From: Chloroflexota bacterium
GTDB lineage: Bacteria > Chloroflexota > Limnocylindria > Limnocylindrales > CSP1-4
DNA length: 12,185 nt
Assembly (NCBI GenBank): GCA_021777365.1
Contig: JAJYDP010000081.1
Location: 1-12,185 of the forward strand
Direction: 5' to 3'
The notes below the pieces were generated by a model. The model ran no database searches and was not told the DNA's origin. It saw only the letters and a list, made by a program, of their open reading frames with translations. This document shows, piece after piece, positions 1 to 6,047 of this stretch. The position numbers and the translations under genes were made by a program. The stretch's first letter is position 1, and each line of letters begins with the position of its first letter.

Positions 1-120
1 ATGCGGCCCGGGTACGCGGGCATCGACAACCTGCTCTACACGGACCCGAAGACGGGGATGCTCTTCGGCGATGCGAAGGACGTCCTGACGCACCTCATCT
101 CGGCGGTCAAGGCGCAGTAG
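1..120 (+). CDS. pntB: NAD(P) transhydrogenase subunit beta, C-terminal end (partial)
   Basis: This is the last 39 residues of a protein whose reading frame enters from the left edge. The visible segment reads GYAGIDNLLY, then GMLFGDAKDVL, and ends at TAG. It matches the C-terminus of PntB, where a Tyr/Phe-Ala-Gly-(Ile/Val) stretch, an Asn-Pro-Leu-like turn and the near-invariant MLFGDAK close the NADP(H)-binding domain III. In the family, PntB is a membrane subunit that couples proton re-entry to hydride transfer from NADH to NADP+. The ATG at base 1 is almost certainly internal, since the family has a Lys-Arg-Ser-Met sequence just before this region. The membrane part and the alpha subunit, usually encoded upstream, lie outside the window. 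No convincing terminator follows. The identification rests on a short but very characteristic tail. Confidence 0.85.
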   Translation: MRPGYAGIDNLLYTDPKTGMLFGDAKDVLTHLISAVKAQ

Positions 121-755
121 CTCCGCAATACCCGGACCTCCGCCTCAGTGGGCGGCGGCCACGACGCGCCGGTGTTCACTGGCGACCTCCTGCCCCGCAG
201 TCACCAACTCTGCGAGATCGCTGTCCGCCTTCGCCCTCGGGCCGGCTTTCCCGGACTCCGATTACTCCGCGGACTCCGCCCCAGCTCGAAGCCATCGGCT
301 TGACGACGCGCCTGCCCGCTGCCACTGGCAGGGGGGCGGCTCCGCGATGGTTCCCACGAACCTGGTGGTCTGGGCCGGGCAGCATCGTCGAGCTTCCCGC
401 CTGCAGCCTCCGCCACGGGTACGGGATCTGCTCGAGTTCTCGCAGCTGCTGCGGCGGTTGCTCACGGGGAACCCGAGCTGCTCCTGGTGCAAGGCGACGC
501 GCTCTTCTTCGGTCCACTTGGGTCGGCCGGCGCTTTCACGAGCAGGCGGAACCACCCTTGGCCGGGGCATGAAGATGCTCGCGCTGGACAGAGCGCTTTC
601 GGTCCCGCTCGCCGCGAGGAAGGTACGGGGTCAGGCGGGATTGTCGTCCGTCGCTGCCGGCCATTCGGGCCGTTGAGACGGGACCGCCGAGGAACTCGAT
701 CGAGTCTCGGTCGATCCTGTGTCAAGTGGATGACGCCCGGCGGCCCGGCACGGGG
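121..755. other. 635-bp region with no supportable gene
   Basis: Several frames of 70-110 codons are open here on both strands. Their translations are rich in Arg, Ser, Gly and Pro, show no recognisable domain and are not preceded by clear ribosome binding sites, so they look like chance frames in GC-rich DNA. One plus frame around 430-520 has a more protein-like stretch (residues LLLVQGDALFFGPLG) but no family could be assigned. No tRNA, CRISPR array or insertion-sequence end was seen. The only ordered structure is the palindromic patch at 694-716, listed separately. A decayed gene cannot be excluded. Confidence 0.5.
694..716. repeat. Nested palindrome and hairpin downstream of the regulator gene
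   Basis: ACTCGATCGAGT at 694-705 is a perfect 12-bp palindrome. Overlapping it, GATCGA (698-703) and TCGATC (711-716) form a 6-bp inverted repeat with a 7-base loop. The patch starts 40 bp past the stop of the minus-strand regulator, so it could be a weak terminator for that gene, but no T-run follows on the minus strand. A protein-binding site is the alternative. In GC-rich DNA, GATC-centred palindromes also arise by chance. Confidence 0.3.
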
Positions 756-1115
756 CTACTGATCGCCGCTCAGATGCTCCGCGCCTTGCCCTCTCCGTGG
801 ACGTTCGCCCGCCCCGTCCGTGATGGCCAGCGCTTCGAGGAGGTCGTGCACGGGCTTCAACCGTTCGAGCGGATGGCGCATCGGATGATCGAGGTTCAGG
901 CGGTACCTGTTGCGCCGACCTTCGCGCTCCTTCGCGACATAACCGGACTGGGTCAAGTCGGTGAGGATTCGATGGGCCGCACGCTCGGTGATGCCCACGC
1001 GGTCCGCCAGGTCGCGGACGCGGAGCGTGGGATCCATTCGCAGACAAACCAGCACGTGCGCATGGTTCGTCAGGAATGTCCAGGAGCCGCTTGTCCTCGC
1101 CGTGCTGTCGTCCAT
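756..1115 (-). CDS. Winged helix-turn-helix transcriptional regulator (MarR/ArsR-like)
   Basis: This 119-residue protein is a probable DNA-binding regulator. Residues about 31-60 form a helix-turn-helix core (LRVRDLADRVGITERAAHRI, then a helix ending in SGYV). A charged beta-wing follows at 62-74 (KEREGRRNRYRLN), the usual layout of winged-helix repressors of the MarR/ArsR superfamily. The rest is a short N-terminal helix and a C-terminal helix likely used for dimerisation. No metal-binding Cys/His cluster or ligand domain is visible, so the signal is unknown. The start is ATG at 1115, preceded by AGGGAGG four bases upstream. The gene diverges from the USP operon, and its promoter overlaps both that operon's promoter and a perfect inverted repeat, so control of both units including its own is likely (inference). 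The family call is solid; the exact subfamily is not. Confidence 0.85.
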   Translation of the reverse strand: MDDSTARTSGSWTFLTNHAHVLVCLRMDPTLRVRDLADRVGITERAAHRILTDLTQSGYVAKEREGRRNRYRLNLDHPMRHPLERLKPVHDLLEALAITDGAGERPRRGQGAEHLSGDQ

Positions 1116-1147
1116 CTGGCCTCCCTAGAATCCGAAGACTCGCGAGC

Positions 1148-1176
1148 AGTATACAGATTCCATTGACATGATACAA
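1148..1176 (-). promoter_or_regulatory. Promoter of the winged-helix regulator gene
   Basis: On the minus strand TTGTAT (1176-1171) and TATACT (1153-1148) are separated by exactly 17 bases, a good match to sigma70-type -35 and -10 boxes. Transcription would start around 1141, giving a leader of roughly 25 nt that contains the AGGGAGG ribosome binding site and the ATG at 1115. The -35 box lies inside the ACATGA-N8-TCATGT repeat. Confidence 0.65.
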
Positions 1177-1191
1177 GAGTCATGTTATCCT
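1163..1191 (+). promoter_or_regulatory. Promoter of the USP / cation-transport operon
   Basis: TTGACA (1163-1168) is a consensus -35 hexamer. TATCCT (1186-1191) lies 17 bases downstream and is a reasonable -10. The start point would be near 1198, about 120 nt before the first USP start codon. No equally good promoter was noticed at the tight junctions inside the operon, so this is probably the main promoter for all six genes. The 17-base spacer carries most of the inverted repeat at 1166-1185. Confidence 0.7.
1166..1185. promoter_or_regulatory. Candidate operator: perfect inverted repeat ACATGA-N8-TCATGT
   Basis: The two 6-bp arms at 1166-1171 and 1180-1185 are exact reverse complements around an 8-base AT-rich spacer. 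Centre-to-centre distance is 14 bp, so a dimeric winged-helix protein could contact both arms, although this is somewhat larger than one helical turn. The site fills the space between the -35 and -10 boxes of the operon promoter and covers the -35 box of the regulator's promoter. Binding there should block RNA polymerase in both directions. Assigning it to the adjacent regulator is inference from position. Confidence 0.55.
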
Positions 1192-1320
1192 GTGCATGCA
1201 CCGAGGGGGTGTACCCCATCAGGCGTCCGGCGACATCTCGGTCCAATCGACCCGCCGGCACCGGCTGTTCGCGGTCGGGAGAGACCTTCGGGTAGAGCCG
1301 CCAGGAACGGAGGTTCTCCC
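1192..1320 (+). other. Long leader of the USP operon with ribosome binding site
   Basis: About 120 nt of transcript precede the first start codon. The frame of the first USP stays open across this stretch, but its translation is rich in Arg and Pro and unlike a USP N-terminus. A clear GGAGG at 1309-1313, seven bases before GTG at 1321, decides the start. A GGGG/CCCC inverted repeat around 1205-1217 could form a small hairpin near the 5' end of the RNA. No known riboswitch was recognised. Confidence 0.45.
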
Positions 1321-2262
1321 GTGGGCATCGGACAGAGGCCCGGTGAGCAGGTAGGGCCGGCATACCGGCGCCGGATCGTCGTCGGTGTCGACGGCTCGCC
1401 GATGTCGCTCGCCGGTGTCGAGTTCGTAGCCGGACTCGACCTTGGACCGAACGACGTGGTCGTGATCGCATCGATCGCCGAGCCCCGGGAGGATCGCAGC
1501 GAGACCGAGGCCGCGTTCGAGCACGCGAGCCGGATCTGCGAGCGCGCCGCCGAACGCCTGACCGAACTCCCGTGTGAGGTCCTGACGGAGGTTCGGATCG
1601 GGCGGCCCGTCGACGAGCTGCGACGCATCGCACTCGAACGGCCAACAGAGCTGCTGGTCCTCGGCCCGCGCGGTCGCGGACCGGTCACCTCACTCGTGCT
1701 CGGCAGCGTGAGCCAGTCGCTGCTGGGTGAGATGCCGACGTCGATGATCCTGGCTCGACCACCGGTTCGCCGCCTGACGCGCGTGCTCCTCGCCGTCGAC
1801 GGCTCGCCGAGCAGCCTCGCGGCGGCGGCGGCGCTGGCCTCCCTCCCGCTCTCCCTGGAGGCGAGGGTGTCCGTGTGTGTGTCCGCTACGGCGTGGACTG
1901 AGCCGTATGACCTCCTGCCGCGCGACGACATCGGCGGAGAACGGGAAATCGCCGGATCGATTGCGCGCCGCGCGATCGATGTCCTCGGGCCGTGGGCCCC
2001 CACGGCAACGACACTGATCCGGCACGGCGATCCAAAGCGCGAGATTCCGCTGGCCGCAGGCGACCTCGGCGCCGACCTGATCGTCGTGGGTTCGCGGGGC
2101 GTCGGCCGCGCCCGTGGGTTTCTGCTTGGAAGCGTCTCGCGTGAGATCGCGGCTGCGGCCCCGTGCTCGGTCCTCGTCATCGCTTCTCCCCGGGTCCTGG
2201 AGGGACCCGACTCTGGATCAGCCAGTCTGAACGACGGCGGTGCGCGAGAGGAGGGATCGTGA
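1321..2262 (+). CDS. Universal stress protein, two tandem USP domains (first of four)
   Basis: This 313-residue protein has two complete USP domains (UspA superfamily), each about 140 residues. The first begins with the strand RRIVVGVDGSP (about 17-27) and carries the ATP-binding signature G-2X-G-9X-G-S at G115, G118, G128-S129. The second starts at RVLLAVDGSP (about 154) and has the signature at G257, G260, G270-S271. Intact motifs predict ATP binding; USPs are cytosolic proteins that help survival under starvation, low oxygen or ion stress, often by binding partners. GTG at 1321 is chosen because GGAGG lies seven bases upstream and because translation from there leads straight into the first strand. 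An in-frame ATG at 1168 falls inside the promoter and is not credible. The stop overlaps the next start by one base. It is closely similar to the second USP. Confidence 0.9.
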   Translation: MGIGQRPGEQVGPAYRRRIVVGVDGSPMSLAGVEFVAGLDLGPNDVVVIASIAEPREDRSETEAAFEHASRICERAAERLTELPCEVLTEVRIGRPVDELRRIALERPTELLVLGPRGRGPVTSLVLGSVSQSLLGEMPTSMILARPPVRRLTRVLLAVDGSPSSLAAAAALASLPLSLEARVSVCVSATAWTEPYDLLPRDDIGGEREIAGSIARRAIDVLGPWAPTATTLIRHGDPKREIPLAAGDLGADLIVVGSRGVGRARGFLLGSVSREIAAAAPCSVLVIASPRVLEGPDSGSASLNDGGAREEGS

Positions 2263-3179
2263 TGAAGCTCATCGTGGCACTCGACGGTTCGCCCCAGGCG
2301 TCCCTTGGGCCGCGTTGGGTGGCGAGTATGCCCCTCAGCGCCGCCGATCAGGTGCTCGTCACCTCGATCGTCGAGGCTCCGGTGCTGCTGGGCGCCTGGG
2401 GGTATGTCCGGACGCCGGCGATGGCCGAGTTCTACGCCGACGCCTGGGAGGAATCGAAGCTCGAAGCGCGTCGCGTCGTCGAAGCAGGGGCCGCGGTGTG
2501 CGCCGAGAGCGGCGGCGCGGTTCGGACGACCGTGCGCGAGGGCCACCCGGTCAGCGAGCTGACCGCGCTCGTCGAGGAGGTCGGGGCGGACTTGCTCGTG
2601 GTCGGACCGCATGGTCGCGGACGCCTCGAGTCGATCCTGCTGGGCAGCGTGTCGCAGTCGCTCCTCCATGCGATGCCGACATCCATCCTTGTCGCGCGGG
2701 AGCCGACCACCGCACCCCAGCGCGTCCTTCTGGCCTTCGACGGCTCGCCGCACAGCCTGGCTGCGGTGCGCTTCGTGGCCCGTTTCCCATTGCCGCCCGG
2801 CGTTCGGATCGACGTCCTCGCCGTCGTCGACGGCCTGCATTCGCAGTATGCCGAGCATGGTGCCGCGGACCTCAGAGACCTCGTCGCGCTCGACCGACGC
2901 GGGGCCGCCGAGGTGATCGCGCAGGCTGTCGAGGTCCTGGAGGCGGCTGGGAAGACCGCCAGGTCCGCGATCCGGCACGGCGACCCGAAGCGGGAGATCC
3001 TGGCCGCTGCCCACGAGCGCGAGAGCGACCTGATCGTGATGGGCGCGCGGGGCGTCGGCGGCTTCCGGGCCATGATCCTCGGGAGTGTGTCGCGAGCGGT
3101 CAGCAAAGCCGCCCTGTGCTCGACGCTGGTCGTGGACCACCGAGCCGATGCCAACGAGCAAGGGGGTTCCCGACGATGA
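2262..3179 (+). CDS. Universal stress protein, two tandem USP domains (second of four)
   Basis: This is a 305-residue double-domain USP. The N-terminal domain opens directly with MKLIVALDGSP and has the nucleotide-binding signature at G115, G118, G128-S129. The C-terminal domain opens near 154 with RVLLAFDGSP and has the signature at G261, G264, G274-S275. All the glycines needed for ATP binding are present. ATG at 2262 is preferred over GTG at 2259 because AGGAGGG (2249-2255) is six bases from the ATG but only three from the GTG. The ATG shares its A with the TGA of the first USP, so translation is probably coupled. Shared strings with the first USP, such as LGSVSQSLL in domain 1 and IRHGDPKREI in domain 2, point to a tandem whole-gene duplication. 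Confidence 0.9.
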   Translation: MKLIVALDGSPQASLGPRWVASMPLSAADQVLVTSIVEAPVLLGAWGYVRTPAMAEFYADAWEESKLEARRVVEAGAAVCAESGGAVRTTVREGHPVSELTALVEEVGADLLVVGPHGRGRLESILLGSVSQSLLHAMPTSILVAREPTTAPQRVLLAFDGSPHSLAAVRFVARFPLPPGVRIDVLAVVDGLHSQYAEHGAADLRDLVALDRRGAAEVIAQAVEVLEAAGKTARSAIRHGDPKREILAAAHERESDLIVMGARGVGGFRAMILGSVSRAVSKAALCSTLVVDHRADANEQGGSRR

Positions 3180-4081
3180 CCGGTATGCGCATCCTCTTCG
3201 CGACGGACGGTTCGACCGGGGCGGGGCAGGCGCTGCAGCTCCTGGCATCGAGCTTCGAGCCCGGCGGCGTGGAGATCGTGGAGGTGATCTCGGTCCTTCC
3301 TCGGGTCCCGGGCGGACCAGGCGCCAGTTCTGCCGACGCGCCACAGACACTCGTCGAGCAGGGCCACCAAGAAGCGGCCGAGCACCACGTCCACGGGGCC
3401 GCGGAACACCTGAAGGCCATCGGATTCGAGGCGGTCGAGACCGTCCGCGCGGGCCATCCCGCCGAGATCATCGTGACCCATGCGATCGCCCGCCAGTCCG
3501 ACCTGATCGTGCTCGGCACCCGGGGTCTCAGCGGGCTGCGTCGGCGGGTCATCGGGAGTGTCTCGGGCAAGGTCGCGCGGTACGCCCCGAGCTCGGTCCT
3601 CGTCGCGCGATCGGCGGGTCCGATCCGCTCGGTCCTCCTCGGCTACGACGCGTCCCCCGACGCGGACGTGGCGCTGGAGCTCGTGGCTCGGCTCCCCCTC
3701 CTGGGAGGACCACGGGTGTCCGTCTGCTCGGCCTACGATGTTGTCCGGCCCTTCAGCTCCGGGCTGGCGCCGACCATGGTGGCCCAGGTCAACGCCGCGT
3801 ATCGCGACAGCCTCCGCTGGGCGCGCGAGGCCGCCGAGGCGATGGCCGCGAGTGCCGAGGAGCGCATGCTCGAGCTGGGCGTCGCCGCGACCCACCGAAC
3901 GGCTCACGGTCCCGCCCACGAGCAGCTCGCGATCGCCGCGAGCGAGCTGTCGGCCGATCTCCTCGTCGTGGGCTCGCGAGGACTCTCGGGGATCCAGCGC
4001 TTTTTCCTGGGCAGCACGAGCGCGGCCCTCGTGACGCAGCCGCCGACGAGCGTCCTCGTCGCACGCCCGCTGGGAGGTTGA
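3176..4081 (+). CDS. Universal stress protein, two tandem USP domains (third of four)
   Basis: This 301-residue protein again has two USP domains. Domain 1 starts with MRILFATDGS (4-13) and carries G114, G117, G127-S128. Domain 2 starts near 151 with RSVLLGYDASP and carries G266, G269, G279-S280. Both signatures are complete, so ATP binding is predicted. The sequence is clearly more distant from the first two copies; for example, both signatures read RGLSG where copies 1 and 2 have RGVG or GRGR. A His-rich stretch at about 64-78 (GHQEAAEHHVHGAAEH) lies in domain 1 and may just be a helix. The ATG at 3176 overlaps the preceding stop as ATGA and has AGGGGG nine bases upstream. An in-frame ATG at 3185 is an alternative start with a better fit to the usual USP N-terminus. 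Confidence 0.88.
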   Translation: MTGMRILFATDGSTGAGQALQLLASSFEPGGVEIVEVISVLPRVPGGPGASSADAPQTLVEQGHQEAAEHHVHGAAEHLKAIGFEAVETVRAGHPAEIIVTHAIARQSDLIVLGTRGLSGLRRRVIGSVSGKVARYAPSSVLVARSAGPIRSVLLGYDASPDADVALELVARLPLLGGPRVSVCSAYDVVRPFSSGLAPTMVAQVNAAYRDSLRWAREAAEAMAASAEERMLELGVAATHRTAHGPAHEQLAIAASELSADLLVVGSRGLSGIQRFFLGSTSAALVTQPPTSVLVARPLGG

Positions 4082-4084
4082 GCG

Positions 4085-4990
4085 ATGAACGAGACGATTG
4101 CCACGCCCTATCGGGTCCTGCTCGCCACCGACGACTCGGAGGCCGCCCGGCACGCCGAGGCGTGGGTGTCGCGGCTGCGCTGGTCCCGACCATGCGTCGT
4201 CGACGTGCTGTGCGTCGCTGGCCACGGCATCACCCGCTTTGGCTGGGGGATGCAGACCTACCGGACCGCCGTTCGCCAGGCGGTCGATCAGCTCCGTCAG
4301 AGCGAGGTGCTCGGCGCCCAGCGGATCGCCAACGAGGTCGGCGAGCGCCTCCAGGGACACGGTCTCACGATCCATGCCTGGGCGCGGCAGGGCGACGCTG
4401 CCGAGGAGCTCCTCAACGCGATCGATGTCGACCGACCGGACCTCGTCGTGGTCGGGCCGCGCGGCCGCTCGGGGCTCGCCCAGCTCCTCCTCGGCAGCGT
4501 CTCGCGGCAGGTGATCGCCGAGACGACGTCGCCGGTGCTCGTCGCGCGCAGGCCTGACAAGGAGGGCAGCCTGCCGAAGCACGTGCTCGTCCTCGTCGAC
4601 GGTTCGCTGACGGCCGAGGCCGCGATCGACTGGGTTGTCGCGGCCGGCTGGGAGCGGGAGGCGAAGGTCACGCTGCTCGGCCTGTTCGGTGTCGCGCCAG
4701 GTGTCGAGACCGACGAGCCCGAGCTCGCGGCAGAGGTGACCGGGCTCCTTCGCGGTGACGTCATGGCCGCCCTCGATCGACTCGCCGAGCGCGTGGGCGG
4801 CCAGGCCGCCGAGGTGCTGACTGCGATCGAGATCGGGCATCCGTTGGAGGGCACCCTGCGGGCCGCAGAGCAGCTGGGCCCGGATCTCATCGTCACCGCT
4901 CGGCCAGCCCGCCGCCGTGGCCAGGACCCATTCGCCGAGAAGATCGCCCGGTACGCGCCAACCTCGGTGCTCATCGTCCCGCATCCGTAG
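4085..4990 (+). CDS. Universal stress protein, second domain lacking the ATP motif (fourth of four)
   Basis: This is a 301-residue double-domain USP. Domain 1 (YRVLLATDDS, from about 9) has an intact ATP signature at G124, G127, G137-S138. Domain 2 starts at about 166 with HVLVLVDGS and keeps the USP fold, including the late strand SVLIVPHP. However, the segment that should hold G-2X-G-9X-G-S (about 271-290) reads TARPARRRGQDPFAEKIARY, without the required glycines or the final Gly-Ser. This domain therefore probably does not bind ATP in the usual way and may serve dimerisation or partner binding, as in non-ATP-binding USPs. The GGGAGG at 4072-4077 is seven bases before ATG, and the gap to the third USP is three bases. 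The exchanger gene follows after 25 bp. Confidence 0.88.
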   Translation: MNETIATPYRVLLATDDSEAARHAEAWVSRLRWSRPCVVDVLCVAGHGITRFGWGMQTYRTAVRQAVDQLRQSEVLGAQRIANEVGERLQGHGLTIHAWARQGDAAEELLNAIDVDRPDLVVVGPRGRSGLAQLLLGSVSRQVIAETTSPVLVARRPDKEGSLPKHVLVLVDGSLTAEAAIDWVVAAGWEREAKVTLLGLFGVAPGVETDEPELAAEVTGLLRGDVMAALDRLAERVGGQAAEVLTAIEIGHPLEGTLRAAEQLGPDLIVTARPARRRGQDPFAEKIARYAPTSVLIVPHP

Positions 4991-5015
4991 CGCGGTTCCG
5001 AACAGAGGCTGACCC

Positions 5016-6047
5016 GTGGGCCCACTTGTGCTCTGGCAGTTGGTTGCGCTCTTCGCGCTGGCTGGCCTCTTCGTCGTCGCCGCTGGCACCCTGCTCGCGC
5101 GCTCGGGCGACGAGATCGCGAGGCGGACGGGTCTTGGCGGCCTGCTGGTGGGAATGCTTCTGCTCGCCGGGGCCACCTCGCTCCCCGAAGTCGCCACGGA
5201 CGTCAGCGCGGCGCTCGCGAGCGCACCGGACCTGGCGGTCGGGGACCTGTTCGGGAGCAGCATGGCGAACATGGCGATCCTCGCGATCATCGACCTCGCC
5301 CACCGTGGCCGCGTGTGGCCCGGCGTCGGCATCGGCCATGCCCGGCTGGCGGCGATCGCGATCGGTCTCACTTCGTTCGCGGTCCTGGCGATCCTGGTGC
5401 CCTCGGGAGTCGCGATCGGCTGGGTCGGAGTCGACACGATCCTCATCGTCGTCGCCTACATCGCGGCGGTGTCGTGGATGCGGCGCTCCCGTGGAGAGGG
5501 TCGCCGGATCGCCGCAGCGACGGGGGAGATCATTGCCCCGACCGGCTGGGCGCGTCAGGCCGAGGCGAGGCACAGCCTCCGCTACGAGGTCGCGCGCTTC
5601 GTCGCTGGCGCGCTCGTCATCCTTGTCGCAGCACCGGTCCTTGCCGTGTCGGGCAAGGGGATCGCCGACGAGACCGGGCTGGGCCAGACGTTTGTCGGCG
5701 CGCTCTTGCTGGCGGTCACGACGTCGCTGCCCGAGCTCGTTGCCTCCCTGGCCGCCGTTCGGATCGGTGCCTACGATCTGGCTGTCGGTAACTTGTTCGG
5801 CAGCAACGCCTTCAACATGACGATCCTGTTCGCCGCCGACGTCGCCTACCATCCCGGACCCATCCTCGCCGCGATGGCCCCCGCGCAGGTCGTCGCCGGC
5901 GTCGGCGCGATCCTGTTGATGGCGATCGCCCTCGCGGCCGTCGTCCACGGCACCCGGACGCGGATCCGGCGGCTCGAGCCGGACGCCGTCCTGGTCCTCG
6001 CCGCGTACGTCCTGCTGATCGGCGCGATCTGGAGATCCCCGACATGA
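5016..6047 (+). CDS. Sodium/calcium exchanger-family antiporter
   Basis: This 343-residue inner-membrane protein of the Ca2+:cation antiporter family is expected to export Ca2+, or a related cation, in exchange for Na+ or H+. It shows the two inverted alpha repeats that form the ion site. Alpha-1 has GATSLPE with Glu58, followed by GDLFGSSMAN with Asn85. Alpha-2 has TTSLPE with Glu240, followed by GNLFGSNAFN with Asn267. The two glutamates match the essential acidic pair of structurally known exchangers. About ten hydrophobic segments surround a basic cytoplasmic loop at about 152-190. The start is GTG at 5016 with AGAGG seven bases upstream. The stop overlaps the ATPase ATG as ATGA, so the two transporters are probably translated together. 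Ion selectivity cannot be read with certainty from sequence. Confidence 0.88.
   Translation: MGPLVLWQLVALFALAGLFVVAAGTLLARSGDEIARRTGLGGLLVGMLLLAGATSLPEVATDVSAALASAPDLAVGDLFGSSMANMAILAIIDLAHRGRVWPGVGIGHARLAAIAIGLTSFAVLAILVPSGVAIGWVGVDTILIVVAYIAAVSWMRRSRGEGRRIAAATGEIIAPTGWARQAEARHSLRYEVARFVAGALVILVAAPVLAVSGKGIADETGLGQTFVGALLLAVTTSLPELVASLAAVRIGAYDLAVGNLFGSNAFNMTILFAADVAYHPGPILAAMAPAQVVAGVGAILLMAIALAAVVHGTRTRIRRLEPDAVLVLAAYVLLIGAIWRSPT

Noticed and set aside
1168..1320. ATG at 1168 as the start of the first USP
   Set aside because: It falls between the -35 and -10 boxes, the added 51 residues do not resemble USP sequence, and GTG 1321 has a well-spaced GGAGG.
1116..1320. A DosR-type dormancy box upstream of the USP operon
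   Set aside because: No sequence resembling the known DosR palindrome was found. The only clear dyad is ACATGA-N8-TCATGT.
2240..3175. Plus-strand frame extending the third USP more than 300 codons upstream
   Set aside because: It is the out-of-frame shadow of the second USP. The true start at 3176 has an ATGA overlap and a USP-like N-terminus.
1185..3350. A minus-strand open frame of about 720 codons opposite the first two USPs
   Set aside because: Same reason: low-complexity basic translation, no ribosome binding site and no recognisable family.
2432..5446. A minus-strand open frame of about 1000 codons antisense to the USP genes
   Set aside because: Its translation is Arg/Ser/Pro/Ala-rich without any domain, and it lies opposite four clear USP genes and part of the exchanger. 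Long antisense frames are expected in GC-rich coding DNA.
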